A stretch of 64,000 nt of DNA from Ceratotherium simum simum (lineage: Eukaryota; Chordata; Mammalia; Perissodactyla; Rhinocerotidae). The position numbers were made by a program, and so were the translations under genes. The notes under the pieces were generated by a model that searched no databases, was not told the DNA's origin, and worked only from the letters and a program-made list of their open reading frames with translations. The DNA is taken from positions 23,637,163 through 23,701,162 of the forward strand of contig NW_004454181.1 in the NCBI RefSeq assembly GCF_000283155.1, given 5' to 3'. Positions within the stretch are counted from its first letter, which is position 1, and every line of letters starts with the position of its first letter. This document shows positions 23,371-34,629 of the stretch, one piece after another.

Positions 23371-25555
23371 TAGAGACATCCCGTGGAAAATGGGGAAAGG
23401 TCCATGGACTGTAAACTTTGGGCAAGGGGAAAATTTTGAGGATTTTCAACGAGAGGATTAACATGACTGGATATCTGCCTGGCACAAAATTTCAAACTCT
23501 GTGAAGCTTTTAAAAAGTTTGTGGCCTGTTAGGCTTGTGATGGGGCCAGAGGGTGACCCTTGGGGTTTTCTCTGGATTCAGAGAACTCAAATGGCTTAGT
23601 TGTTCTTATCTTCCCGCTGCCATGGCAGGAACTTGGCATCCCAAGCTGAGCTGCTCTGACTCTGGCAGAGATGCTTGGAGGCCAGGAGTGCTTCTGGGCC
23701 CTGAGTTTCCACAGCCCCAGCTATAAGCCTTTAGACCAGAAGCTGCCAACTTTCTGGATCAGTTCCCCTCTCAGTAAAGCGTTGTTGAGCACACATCTCA
23801 AATATATGCATATTTATTTTAAAATTACATTCAAGTTCTACTGTACTAGATATTTGGTACATTACAAAACATACAGCAAATAGAAATTTTAAAAGCGTGA
23901 GAGTAGAAATAAAACATTTAAAAATAAAAGCAAAATCTTTTTTGCTCTCATTGAATATTATTATTCATATAGCATGTAAAATAGTTAAATATTATTAATA
24001 TTTTAGGGAGGTCAATGTGGTTGAACTATGCTACACTATGCTTTTTTTAAACTCTTGGTTTAAGACTTTGATATTTATGAATTCTTGTCCAAGTTCAATT
24101 TATTTTGACACTTGATTTTTACTTACTATCAAAATCAAAAATGTACTGCACACTGATATGTTGATCTAATTAGAAGGGTATGACTGGATGTACTTTGTAA
24201 ATCATGATGTTCATTTTAAAATTCTATCCACCCCTTTATGAAAAGGTTTGGTTGAAATTTAGCTAGTAAATTTCTATCTTCTTAGATGTCAGTTAGTTGG
24301 TTTATTTCTAAAACTGGGTTAAAACCACTGAAATTCTTTATTTGAAATATTTTTAAACAGGTTAGGAAGTAGAGTTTTTATTCAGGACACAATTTAGGCA
24401 ATATACAATGGGGAAACATTTCCAACATCTGTTTTCAAAATGCTCTCTCTAGAGCAAGAGTTTTTTTTTTTTTTTAAGCAAATTTGGAAGATTCGAATTT
24501 TTTGTTAAAAAAATGAATAGCTTAACTTTAATTTCGACAACTCTTCAATATTTTCCCGTAAAATAACCAGCTAATCTCAGTGGGGCACTAAAGATTTTCA
24601 TGATTATTTCCTACCTAATTACAAAGTAGTATAAATATTCCACTATGTAGCAATCTTATTTCTTTTATAAAGTAACAACCTGTGTGACATTCTGGAGCGC
24701 ATACATTTCAATGCACTGTAATATCTAAAACCAAGCCAATAAGAGGGGCCCACTTTTGACTCCTCTGACCTGTGTAACTCTGTTCCTCTTTCAGGACCCA
24801 TCGTGTACTTTAGATAATGTGACCTCCTGGGGAAACCATATTATGCATATAATGTAGTAGTAAAGCTTAATTTCTTTCTCAATTTTAACATAAAAACGAG
24901 TATAAAAGAGGTTCTGACTTATTTCCTTCCTGTACTCCAGTCCTGTATTCCTCTTGAGGTTCACAGACACTATCAAGTTGCTTCTCTTCTCCAGGACACT
25001 GTTTCCCACCTTTAACATGAGAGAAATGGATAAGATGATGTGTTTGAGACTTTCCTACTCTGACATTCTAGGATTCTTTCAGTTTTTCAACATAACAGGG
25101 GTCAACTAGTAGAAACGTATGGTGTCAGGATACTGAATGGATGAGTTTTGATGAGTGAGGTGGGTATAAGAGAAGTCCCACTGAATATAGGTTTGCTATG
25201 ACCAGTAGTCCCAGGTAGAAAAGGGTGCTGGAGTAAGCTGTAGACATGTAGAGGTGAGGAAACGATGATTCTGGAGACACGAGTTCTTGCTTCTGACCTT
25301 GGACAGGTTATGTTGACTTTCTGGGCCTCTGTGAACTCACGGTAAAACGGAGTGGGGAAGGGGAGTAGATTATCTTTCAAAGTCTCTCTCAGTCATAAAG
25401 GACCCCAAGTCTGTGAGGTCCTTGGAGGAAGAGAATACAACAGAGCAGGTGTGCCTCACACTGCAGCCCAGGGTCTCCTTTCCAGTGCTGGCAGAGGTCA
25501 GGACTGTCTCTTCTGGGGCCTGGGGGACCTTCCTATAGTGGCAGCATTACAAAGC
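23371..25555. other. AT-rich unassigned block, possibly degraded DNA transposon, no gene seen
   Basis: Between about 23740 and 24780 the sequence is evenly AT-rich with phrases (cagttcccctctcagtaaag, cagtggggcactaaagattt) that recall old hAT elements, but I cannot fix termini. 24780-25555 shows no recognised feature. Confidence 0.3.
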
Positions 25556-25559
25556 AACC

Positions 25560-25790
25560 AGGAAGACAGCCTCTGGGCTCGGAATGTCCCAGCTCTGCCA
25601 CTTATTATCCGTATGACTTTGGGCAAATTTTTGAGTCTATCCACCTCTCATTTTCATCATTTGTAAAATCGTAGTAATAATAAGACTTCTCTCCTAGGTT
25701 GCTGAGAAGATTAAAGCTAAATGAAATAATGCAAAGCAGAGAGTTAACACAGCACCTGGCATATGGTATATATTTAATGAACAGCTGCAA
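25560..25790 (+). repeat. MIR SINE
   Basis: ccagctctgccacttattat, gtatgactttgggcaaattt, aaagcagagagttaacacag and cacctggcatatggtatata in MIR order. Confidence 0.85.
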
Positions 25791-26067
25791 TTGTTCCTGT
25801 AGTTCTTATTATGCTTCCTTCCTCTTACCTGGAGGGAACCAGCAGACTCTTGGTTGAACCCAAACTTAGCCCTACCAAACAAAATAATGACAATGAACTA
25901 AATTTGCAGAAACAGAAAAGTCTTTTTGCCCACTGGGTCTGTTCTGAAGTTCCGTGAATGATCAACTCGTCCAGTTTTTTATGCCAGTCCTTAAATATTC
26001 CCTCTTCCTTCATCCCCGCAAATGCCACCTCTTTGTACCGAACAAATCTCAATTCCAAATACAACAA

Positions 26068-26080
26068 AGTCTTTTCTTTT
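26068..26080. repeat. Target-site duplication, 3' side of AIDA retrocopy
   Basis: agtcttttctttt directly abuts the T-run that is the A-tail on the minus strand. It is identical to 27455-27467. The last few T are shared with the tail, so the exact inner edge is ambiguous by a few bases. Confidence 0.85.
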
Positions 26081-26325
26081 TTTTTTAATAGAAAAGTAAA
26101 AACATGTTTCAAAATCTACAAGAAGCCCGTATTCAAAGGAGTCATACGTCAGTGAGGTGCCGGACTTTGAATGCTGTGTACAGCTTTGCAGTGGACTCTC
26201 TCTGGCCTCCTGGCAGGGCTACGGCTTGCTTCCTGCCTGCTGGAAGCTGAATATGCTACACAGAGCTATGATGGTTTCTACTGAGTGGTGAAATTCACAG
26301 AAGTTCCAGGTTCGTCATGTCAGGA

Positions 26326-27246
26326 TCATTCCTTGTGCAAAGTTTGATGTAGATGAAGATAAAGTGGTTTCTTGGTCAATAACTGCAATTTCTTCCTTTT
26401 AAAGTCAGTGGGTTTCTTGTATAGTTCTATGACAATTGGCCCAGGTTTGATTTCATCCATCTCCATGAAAGCAAAACATTTGGTGCTGGTAAACCGTTTT
26501 TTAGGCTTGTAGTGTTTGAATTCAAAGAAGATAGCTGCACCTTTGGTTAATTTTTCAACATGCTTCTGGAGCTCAATGTCCACATTAAAATGAACATATG
26601 TATCTTCTTTTCTTGAAGCCACAGGAGTATCCTGCACAGGAGTTAAATCTATGCCGTTCAGATCCTTTACACTAACTGTAATATAGGGATCGATGCACTG
26701 CCCGGCATCTTTCAGACCGATTTTCTCAATTCTGATTGTGAGTAACGTCATTCCTGGTTCTGATGGCAACCTTGGTAATAAAGTACGGGGAACTCTAGCA
26801 GGAAAGGAATCAGGAGACCCTGCTCCAGCTCCACCCTCTTCTTCATCTTCTTCAAATTCCAAATGCTCTTCCTCACCAGGTGCTAAAATTCTTCTTAAGG
26901 GGACAGGCTGAACATCAAATGGGAACTCTTTATTATATGTAAGAATATTCTTTAAGATTGGTTCTAGCTTCTTCAGGTCCTCCAGTTTAAATTCTTCTTG
27001 GGACTGTGTGGACTGTAAAGCTGCACTTTGTAATTCCAAGCATGTTGCAATTTTGCCTATGATCTTCTTTTGTTCTTCTGTGAATTCAGAATTATTGTGC
27101 TGAGCCTGGGCCTCTTTTTGTAGATGTCTTGCTAATATCTGATACTCGTCTATCGCCTCCACCAGCTGGCCCCAAGAGTCGAAGTCGGCGCCTCTCCTAA
27201 AACTGGCGCCCCAGCGCTGCAGCAGACTCCGGGTCACCTCCGACAT
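26326..27246 (-). CDS. AIDA: Intronless AIDA retrocopy with intact ORF (axin interactor, dorsalization-associated protein)
   Basis: Single open frame of 306 codons plus TGA, the length I know for mammalian AIDA. The parent gene is multi-exonic, so the lack of introns marks a processed copy. AIDA binds Axin and blocks Axin-driven JNK activation; its C2-like domain has also been tied to ER-associated degradation of lipid-synthesis enzymes (family knowledge). Visible layout: helical N-terminal domain about residues 1-110 (begins MSEVTRSLLQRWG), acidic linker 124-140 rich in Glu/Asp then Gly/Ala, C2-like domain about 160-303 with the TLLTIRIEKIGLKDAG strand and DPYITVSV, and Lys/Arg-rich tail 276-293 ending TLHKE. 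The start has G at -3 (GGCCATG) and matches the family N-terminus. From memory residues 62, 73, 128, 154 and 222 differ from human AIDA. Identity is near certain. Whether it is transcribed is unknown, so it may be a functional retrogene or a recent processed pseudogene without disablements. Confidence 0.9.
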   Translation of the reverse strand: MSEVTRSLLQRWGASFRRGADFDSWGQLVEAIDEYQILARHLQKEAQAQHNNSEFTEEQKKIIGKIATCLELQSAALQSTQSQEEFKLEDLKKLEPILKNILTYNKEFPFDVQPVPLRRILAPGEEEHLEFEEDEEEGGAGAGSPDSFPARVPRTLLPRLPSEPGMTLLTIRIEKIGLKDAGQCIDPYITVSVKDLNGIDLTPVQDTPVASRKEDTYVHFNVDIELQKHVEKLTKGAAIFFEFKHYKPKKRFTSTKCFAFMEMDEIKPGPIVIELYKKPTDFKRKKLQLLTKKPLYLHLHQTLHKE

Positions 27247-27454
27247 GGCCGGTCCCCACCCCGACCCCTCCCGCCCCGACCCCAGCGCGGCCGGGCTCTA
27301 GGGCGCCATCCTCCCCGGGCCTGGCCCCGACATCAACAGGGCCAGGAGGAACCGCTACGGCCACCACCGCCACCCGCCGAGGAGCCGCCCAAGCCCATTT
27401 GCCGCCACAGCCAAACTTTGCGGCTCCGAGGCGGCCGCCCCGCCGAGGCTCCCT
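27247..27454 (-). promoter_or_regulatory. CpG-rich 5' UTR of the retrocopy, potential promoter
   Basis: This is the most CpG-dense stretch of the window, rich in cggcc, gcgcc and ccgcc motifs, and contrasts sharply with AT-rich flanks. It matches the expected 5' UTR of a housekeeping CpG-island gene carried along by retroposition. I see no TATA box. Promoter activity is an inference; it could equally be inert leader sequence. Confidence 0.5.
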
Positions 27455-27467
27455 AGTCTTTTCTTTT
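27455..27467. repeat. Target-site duplication, 5' side of AIDA retrocopy
   Basis: Second exact copy of agtcttttctttt. It lies where the GC-rich leader stops abruptly and AT-rich host DNA begins, which fixes the 5' end of the insertion. Confidence 0.85.
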
Positions 27468-28230
27468 CTTTTTATTTTTTTAAAGAACAGCTTGAAGCTT
27501 GGTTGAAGCAGAAATATTACTCAGTTAGAACTTAGAATTTGCAAGTGTAAATCTCTTCCACAGCCAGGTGTGCGGACCCTACAACATAAGAGTGTTAAGA
27601 GGTGCATTTCCATGTTGGAAATATCCTCAGATTAATTTGAAGGCACTCATTAAAAACATACTATTTTTCTACTCTCGGGCACATTTTATTGCTCGGCTCG
27701 CCAACTTGATGTTTAAAAGTCAAACTCTTGATTTAAAAAAATGGGAGAAGGAATTAAATATTACCACTTCTAAATTGCTCCCAAATAAATAAGCATATAA
27801 AATACTTTTGGCTGCCTTTCTGGAAGATGAAAGGTTTTCTGAGAAAGAGGGCAGGAGTAGAAGACTTGAAGCCAAGAGGTTGCTTCTGCAGCTGGTGAAG
27901 TCAAGTTGCCACAGCCACGCGTGGACTGCTGGGATGGAGTAGGTGCCCGAGGTCACCAACTGGGGAGCGGGCAATTTCAGAGAACTATCCAAAATGCTCT
28001 CTGAAAAGATCAGAATAGCCCTCCATAAATAAAACTTCATTGACTTATTCAATTTTCTGTGTTTCCATCTGGCACATGTACATCCTCAGCAGTACATTGT
28101 GCTGTGCCCAAGAGGCATGGGAGGTCACAGAATAAATACGGCAAATTCTGTAGTACCGGTTAGTCTTGGTACCCCCACCTCCTTTAGAGATTAAAATTAA
28201 CAGAAGTATAATTTGGAAGCTGTTTTGCAA
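27468..28230. other. Host DNA 5' of the retrocopy, no gene seen
   Basis: AT-rich with no recognisable repeat. A 110-aa minus ORF (27720-28052) lacks a known motif. This would be the upstream regulatory environment if the retrocopy is transcribed. Confidence 0.35.
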
Positions 28231-28239
28231 ATGCAGAGG

Positions 28240-28465
28240 TTAGGATCACAGGCCTTGTGGTTAGCAAAAACTGCACCAAGTCTTGACTCTGGCACTACGA
28301 GCTTGAGCAAGTGACTTAACCTCTCTGAATCTCAGTTTCACCATGTGTGGAATGGTGGTAATAATACCTCATGCAGAGGCTGATAATGGAGACTAAATAA
28401 AATGAAGTTTAACTCTTAGCACAATTCCTGGTACGTGTAACTGCTCAGTGAGTGGTGACTATTAT
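28240..28465 (+). repeat. MIR SINE
   Basis: gagcaagtgacttaacctct, gaatctcagtttcaccatgt and gcacaattcctggtacgtgt follow the MIR consensus. Confidence 0.9.
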
Positions 28466-28489
28466 AAGCTCTTGGTAAGAGCAGAGTTA

Positions 28490-28725
28490 ATTTGGTTTCA
28501 AGCAACAGCAATCAACTCAGTCTAGCTCAGAGAAAAGAAGTTTATTGAAGAATATAACAGGCAATCTCAAGACAACCAAAGATGGGAAATACAATCCAGC
28601 TGGTTTTGCAAGGACTGATCTGGTAAGTCTAGAACCAGTGACTCCTTCATTATGCTTTTCTCTATATCTTTATTCCATTTGTGTCCTGGGAATATGTGTT
28701 AGCTAATTCACCTCTGCCATTTGGG
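28490..28725. repeat. Old interspersed repeat, family not assigned
   Basis: tcaagcaacagcaatcaact, agctcagagaaaagaagttt and attgaagaatataacaggca match the start of the family also at 7780, 18600, 32815 and 63935. Confidence 0.4.
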
Positions 28726-29860
28726 ATACTTTGTTGGAAAAATTTGAGAAAGTTTGACTGAATGTACTCCTGATATTGGGGATACAAAAGAAGAGAACTG
28801 ATGAACTGTCAGAGCAGAAGAACCTCAGATATCATCCAGTCTATGGATAGCCACAGCATAGCACGGGGGTTGCTTCTCACCCCTCTTATGCCCATGGCAG
28901 CATCACGAGTCAACCTTGACAGTCTTTTACACTGAGTTCAGAGTTGGCCTCATAATCCTTCTTAGCATTGCACTTCCAGACAGCCATTAGCAAATGAATG
29001 GAGGAAGCTCATGAAATAAAATTCATCTGCCGTTCTTTATTCAACCACTTTGTTACAGATGAAGAATGGAGGTTCAGAGAGGGAAAGTAACCAGGCCAAG
29101 GTCACATCACTGAGCTAGAATTAGAACCACACATTCTTTAGTGGACAGGGTAAAACTATCCCACAAGAGAATCAGAATGCAGTGAAGTGCTAAGCCAGTG
29201 GGAGCTGGAAGACTCTGGGAAGGCTTTATAGCAGGGATTGGAACTATCTGGACCTGAGAAGATGTGGACAGGTGAAGAAAAGAGAGATCAGCATTTATAA
29301 CGATGTACAGATTTTCAAAGTTGGGGAGAGGACTAGGATATCTGGTCTGTGAGGCAAGATTCTTCCATAAGTTGCCCTCCTGTCCTGATAGTTGCCATAG
29401 GAGTCATCACCATCATACCTGTCTCTGCTTAGAGGCAAGAAATGCCGTCTAATGCAGCGGTCTATTGATGGTCATCCTGATGACAACTGGCTTGCCTTTT
29501 TATCGCTGATTAGACTAATGATGTTGACATCACACAGGAGACCAACTGGTGCACTTAGAACAATGTTTTTCATTTTTTTTAGCACCTTTTTGCTACAAGC
29601 AGGTATAATACCAAGAGGAAGGCAGAGCTCCTTCTGCTTTTGGTGGATCACTTCAGAAAGAGGCACACGTACCTCTCTTCTCTCTTTAGTTGGGACCAAG
29701 GCGACAGGTTTTGTTTTCTTGTCATCTCCATTTCTAAAAGGCTGCATATTTTAGAAATTCTTCACTATTGCAGGTCTTCAGGCAGAGCCTGTTATTCAGG
29801 ATTTTCAGAGACAATTTCTGCTCTGGATTGGACACCTGGGTGAGAAGATCACTGGGAGAT
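28726..29860. other. Mostly single-copy stretch, no gene seen
   Basis: A MIR-type minus core lies at about 29040-29145 (cagatgaagaatggaggttc, ccaaggtcacatcactgagc). The segment 29440-29640 has no repeat signature. Short ORFs have no recognisable domain. Confidence 0.4.
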
Positions 29861-29861
29861 G

Positions 29862-30090
29862 CTTTGGAGTAAAGCCCAGTTGAATTCCAAGTCCAGCCTC
29901 ACCACTTACTAGCTGTGTAACCTCGAGCAGATTACTTAACCACTCTGTGCCTCAAGCTCTTCCTCTGTACAATGTGGATGATATGAGCACAGATTATAGA
30001 GGGTTGTTTGAGGGTTTAGTTAAAAAACATATGGAATATTCAGCAAAGTGCCCCAATAAGTGATGGCTATTAGGTATTTTATAATTAATT
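29862..30090 (+). repeat. MIR SINE
   Basis: accacttactagctgtgtaa, cagattacttaaccactctg and cagcaaagtgccccaataag in MIR order. Confidence 0.9.
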
Positions 30091-30309
30091 TATAAATAGA
30101 ATGTTCTCTTGACTCTTTAAGATTCTGTGATTTACTACAACAAAATGCTTGATGAATCTCATTTAAGGATTTCTGAGAAGGGGCAACACTAGGTAATTTT
30201 CATTTTTAGCATAGTATTCTTCATTCCCAAAAGGGGGAATGGTGGAATTTGGTGAGCCTGCGTTGGGTGGCAGAGGAAGGAAGGAATCTGAAAAGGGAAT
30301 GTTAGATCT

Positions 30310-30440
30310 GGAAGGACATTTCAAGGCCAGATAGCTCTAGTTCAGCTCTTCCGTGCTACAGATGAAGAGATCTAAGCCCAGAGAGATATGTGACTTGCCC
30401 AAAGTCACACAGCAGGTTTGTTACAGAGGAAACGAAATGA
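30310..30440 (-). repeat. MIR-superfamily SINE core
   Basis: gaagagatctaagcccagag and gacttgcccaaagtcacaca are the reversed MIR core. Confidence 0.8.
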
Positions 30441-30534
30441 AGCAGATGAGAAGCCAAAGGCTGCCTGCACTGGAAAATATGATGTCTTTTATTTTTTTTA
30501 CTGCCTATTAGTTAGTTCAGGCTCTGGTGGGAGG

Positions 30535-30775
30535 AGAGAGGATCAGAGTGGGTTGAATTCACATTTGGACTCTGCCAATTTGTAGCTATTTGACCTTGCA
30601 GCTGTCTCTGAGCCTCAGTTCTTTCATTGGCAAACAGAATAATTCACCATTATTCATCACTATATCATAGCCTTGTAAGGTTGTCGGTGAGTTAAATGAG
30701 ACGATACATGTAAGATGGCTTGGGACAGTGCCCAAGACATAGTGAGCACTCAATAAACATCAGCAATGATGATAG
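30535..30775 (+). repeat. MIR SINE
   Basis: gctgtctctgagcctcagtt, gtaaggttgtcggtgagtta and gtgagcactcaataaacatc. Confidence 0.85.
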
Positions 30776-31041
30776 TGATGACATTGAGAGCATCTAGAAA
30801 GTTAGATCCGAGTGAGTCAAAAGGAAACCACAGGCAGTGGATCCAGGTGGAAGTTGCTATTATTAGCCCCTCTCCTGTTTCCCTCTTTGGCGTGGTGTCC
30901 ATGGGGTATAGGTTTGGCAGAAAACGCTGTGCATGTCTTCTGTGTGGCTGGTTACTTCCTCTACAGCTGGGATGGAGGAAAGAGAGGAGGCTGGGAGACT
31001 GGGCTGGGTGGCTATACTTTTAACTTTGTAAAACTGCAGCC

Positions 31042-31678
31042 AGGATGAATGGATAAAGAAGTTATGGTATATAAATACAATGGAATGCTATTCAGCCATA
31101 AAAAGGAGAAAAAAATCCTGCCATTTGCGACAACATGGATAAACCTTGAGGGTATTATGCAAAGTGAAATAGGCCAGACAGATAAAGACAAATACTGTAT
31201 GATTTTACTTATATGTGGAATCTAACAATACCCCCAAGCCCCCACAAACTCATAGAAAAAGAGATCAGATTTGTGGTTGCCAGAGGTAGGGAGTAGGGGG
31301 AGGGGAAATTGAATAAAGGTGATCAGAAGGAACAAACCCCCAGTTATGAGATAAATAGGAACAGGGGATGTAACATACAACATGATGACTATAGTTAACA
31401 CTGCTGTATGATATCTGTAAAAGTTGTTAAGAGAGTGAATCCTAAGAGTTCTCATCACAAGGAAAAAAAGTACTGTTTTCTTTTTTGTATCTATATGAGA
31501 TGATGGACGTTAACTAAACTTATTGTGGTAATTTATGGTATATGTAAGTCAAATTATTATGCTGCACACCTTAAACTTATACAGTGTTGTATGTCAATTC
31601 TATCTAAATAAAACTGGAAAAAATTGATAAATTAGCTAATGACCCCACCCCCCCAAACACACACCAAAAACCCCCCAA
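31042..31678 (+). mobile_element. 5'-truncated L1 3' end with target duplication
   Basis: The L1MA/MB-type 3' end is clear: aatggaatgctattcagcca, gtgaaataggccagacagat, tggttgccagaggtagggag, tatacagtgttgtatgtcaa. The A-rich tail has decayed into an A/C-rich track at 31645-31680. Direct repeat aaaactgcagcc at 31030-31041 and 31679-31690. No ORF2 domain remains. Confidence 0.9.
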
Positions 31679-31690
31679 AAAACTGCAGCC

Positions 31691-32814
31691 TGGTAGGCTA
31701 CAGTGGAGTAGAGTTCTGGTAGTAAGGGTTGGGATGTAGTGGGGAGAGGGTACGGGGTTAAAGAAGTATTAAAAAGCCAGGGTTCTAATCCTTCTGACTT
31801 TCACTTGGGCTGGTTGCTTCTCCTCTTTGAGTTTCTGTTCCCTACTCTGTGAAAAGGATGTTCATGCAATTCATTTGGCAGCTGCTGACTGGGCTCTTGC
31901 CTCTGTGCTGGGCGCTGGCCGAGGAGTGGAGATACAGTGCACATCCTGGTTCTCCTTCCGTGTCCAGCAGAACCGTCTCTCCTGTGCTTACCGACCTGAG
32001 AAGACCAGATGCTCACAGAAATCAAAAGGATTAGCAGTTTAAATTATAATTACAAATATAATCACAATTTCAAATTGTGTTCTACAAGGAACAACAACAA
32101 CAATAAAAAAGATAATCCTGGCATAAAATAGACACCTAACAAATACTTATTAGATAGATAGATGAGAGTATGTGAATAGACCAAGTGCTGAATGTGTAAA
32201 AAGTACTTAAGATCAACTCTAATTACCTTAGTTTTCTAGATGTATCAAGATGGCGCCCCCTTGGGGAGAGGAGCAGTGAGGTAGGAAGTAGGTTACAGAC
32301 GATATTAGAGGAAGTGGCAAGATGCCCAAGATAAATTTTACTTTCTTCACCTGCGTGTTCAGGGCCGTGTCAGCCCCAGTGAGGTACATATTATTTTCCA
32401 ATTTTACAACCCATCATTCTTCTTTTTTTCTTTTCTTGTCTGGCTTTCCATTCTTTGGTGTTCAGTAAAACCCTTCTGGCACTTGCTCTCACGGGAACAT
32501 TGGCTGTTAGTCAAATCCTTCTTCCCTTCAGGGAAACAAAAGCAAATCAATATATGATATTAAACAACCTGGAAGACCCTAGTGATTTAACACTTCCCAT
32601 AAATGTCAGCCAGCCCTGCAGCTGTGGATGGTCTCACTCTTCACATCTGTCATTTCTGCTCTCCTCTCTCAGCTGCGCCTTGACGTCTCCCTTGGAGTGG
32701 CTTAGAGAGGCAAGGAAAAAACAAGCTTGGAACCTCTTCCTAAGAGGAAGAGTGGTCTTCATCACTGAAGGCAATCAAAGACTGGCCCAAAGACCTCCCT
32801 GAGTGGGACAGTGT
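31691..32814. other. Mixed single-copy stretch, no gene seen
   Basis: A MIR plus piece lies near 31770-31860. The 115-aa plus ORF at 32455-32802 starts with a hydrophobic, signal-peptide-like run but has no conserved domain, so I do not call it a gene. Confidence 0.4.
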
Positions 32815-33235
32815 ATCATTTAGGATTCTTTCAATTATAAGTGACAGAAAACTCATCTCAAGTAGCTAAAAAATAAAATTTAATGGTTCAGGGCACTTAA
32901 AGTCCAGGAATAGGGAGGGCTTCAGGGATGGTTTGAAACTGGGGTTCAAATGATGTCATTGGGAACCAATTTATTTCTCTCCATCTCTTGGCTCCACTTT
33001 CTGCTGCTTAAGCTTGCATTTCAGGTTCTAAGATGAGAGCAGAAACCCAAGACCTACCGTCTTCTCAGCTTTATATCCAGCAGGGAAGAGTATTTACTTC
33101 CACTCCAGCATTCCCAGCAAAAGGCAGTTTCTTTCATTGGCTCTTCTGGGACACATGTCTACTCCTGAACCAATTGCTACGTCAAGGGGGAATAAGGTGG
33201 TCTGAGTGGGTTAGGGTATGGGTTCTATGACACAC
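32815..33235. repeat. Old interspersed repeat, family not assigned
   Basis: attataagtgacagaaaact, ccatctcttggctccacttt, ctttcattggctcttctggg and actcctgaaccaattgctac follow the same order as other copies of this family. Confidence 0.55.
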
Positions 33236-34629
33236 ACATGGAGTTGGGGGTGAAACTCTCTCCAAAGCCTATTGACTGAGAATGGTGGAGAATATGGTTT
33301 TGAGAAGGGAAATCAGGGCACACGTCCCACAAGAATGGGGAACCGATGGAGGACATCACAAGTCACAGATGGCTGTGACCCATTCTGCTGCTTTCTAGGG
33401 CCTATGTTCAGGCAGATTATCTAGTGATAATCAAGTTATGTTGTGTGTATGACTCAAGGTTGTAAACCCTCATTGGTGATATTTGTCATTGATAAAAGCT
33501 AGGACACTTTTATCCTAGAACCTGGTGATCAAGTGGATCAACCTGGCCCAGAGAGGGGAAAGCTTGTCCAAGCTCAGCCAGCTTGTAAACGGTATAGCTG
33601 GAGTGAGAATGGTGCCTTCTGTGCTCTTCTCTCTTCCTCATGCCTGTGTTTCCCCATCTCCCCAGCCTACTTCTGGAAGAGCTGTTTGCCTGGCTGAGTC
33701 CTGCTGCAACTGGGATAGCTGCCTACTTTGTCAAGTGGGTGATTAATGGCAATACTGGGTCCACAGAAAGGGTGTGACAAGCATTGGAATCAATTGCATC
33801 CTTTTAGCACCTGCTGCTTGAAAGCCAGGGGAGGTGGTGAAATGAAGAACATGGAGAGAAGTGGTATTAGTTTGAGGAAAGGAGCGCAGGTGATTCTTTT
33901 TTCCTTCTTCTTTGTTTACTCCATCTGTCTACCTTGCTCAGAAACAGCCTTATGGAGTGTAGAAAGAGACAGTATAGAGGAGAGAAATGAGCACTGGCTT
34001 GGAGTCTAGAGATCTGAGTCCTTATCCCTAATCTGCTCTGTGACCCTAGGTAGCTCCAGCCTCCTCTCTGGGCCTCTGTTTCCCCATTTGGTAAAATGAG
34101 GCAGTTGGATGATAGAGATCATCCATGGCTGAATATTCTCTCATACCATTTGGAATGGTCAGCTATATGAACAGGGCTTGGCCCTTTTATGCCTTGTCAC
34201 TGTTGAATCCCACAGAGCCTAGGGCCCAGAGCCTGCAGAGGACAACTGCAGAGGTGCCATCTTCCCTTGGAGGTGTGCAAAGTGGCAGCCTCTGAGTCCC
34301 TGGCAGGTAGCAGGTACTTAGTAAATATTTGTAGAATGACTGAATATGATTTCAGCAGATGCCCAGCAGGACCCAACAAGAATCATCCCACCATTATAAT
34401 GTTACTTCTTTAAGTCTTGAAAGCCCTTCCCACTTGGGTCTTCTTTTGAAATGCAAACTGTGTCAGGATTGTTTGCATTTTAAGCTCTAAGTAAATAGCA
34501 TCTTTTGATTGAAAGAAAGCAGGGGACCCAGATTAGGAACGTGAGGGTAGGGTCTGGGGAGAAATGGCTGAGAAGAGGATTCTCAAGGCCAGAAGGCTGG
34601 GTATAGTGTGGAAGTTGGGTCTCCTAGCA
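33236..34629. other. Mixed stretch with MIR and L2 pieces, no gene seen
   Basis: A MIR plus piece at about 33990-34130 (ctgctctgtgaccctaggta, tgtttccccatttggtaaaa) and an L2 plus end at about 34190-34350 (gcaggtacttagtaaatatt). The remainder is unassigned. Confidence 0.45.

Larger units (their letters stand above)
26081..27454 (-). mobile_element. LINE-1-mediated processed retrocopy insertion (AIDA mRNA)
   Basis: The inserted unit, read on the minus strand, is about 208 bp of GC-rich 5' UTR, the 921-bp AIDA ORF, about 240 bp of 3' UTR and a run of about 10 A. It is bounded by the exact 13-bp direct repeat agtcttttctttt. Absence of introns, an A-tail and a target-site duplication together are the signature of L1 reverse transcription of a spliced mRNA. 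The 5' leader looks near full length. The last 3' UTR bases read ATTAAA running directly into the A-run, so either this is the signal or priming occurred on an encoded A tract. Confidence 0.9.

Noticed and set aside
26693..26911. 72-aa plus-strand ORF
   Set aside because: Antisense shadow of the AIDA retrocopy frame.
32455..32802. 115-aa ORF with a signal-peptide-like start
   Set aside because: Hydrophobic N-terminus alone is weak; no conserved domain, cysteine pattern or intron context.
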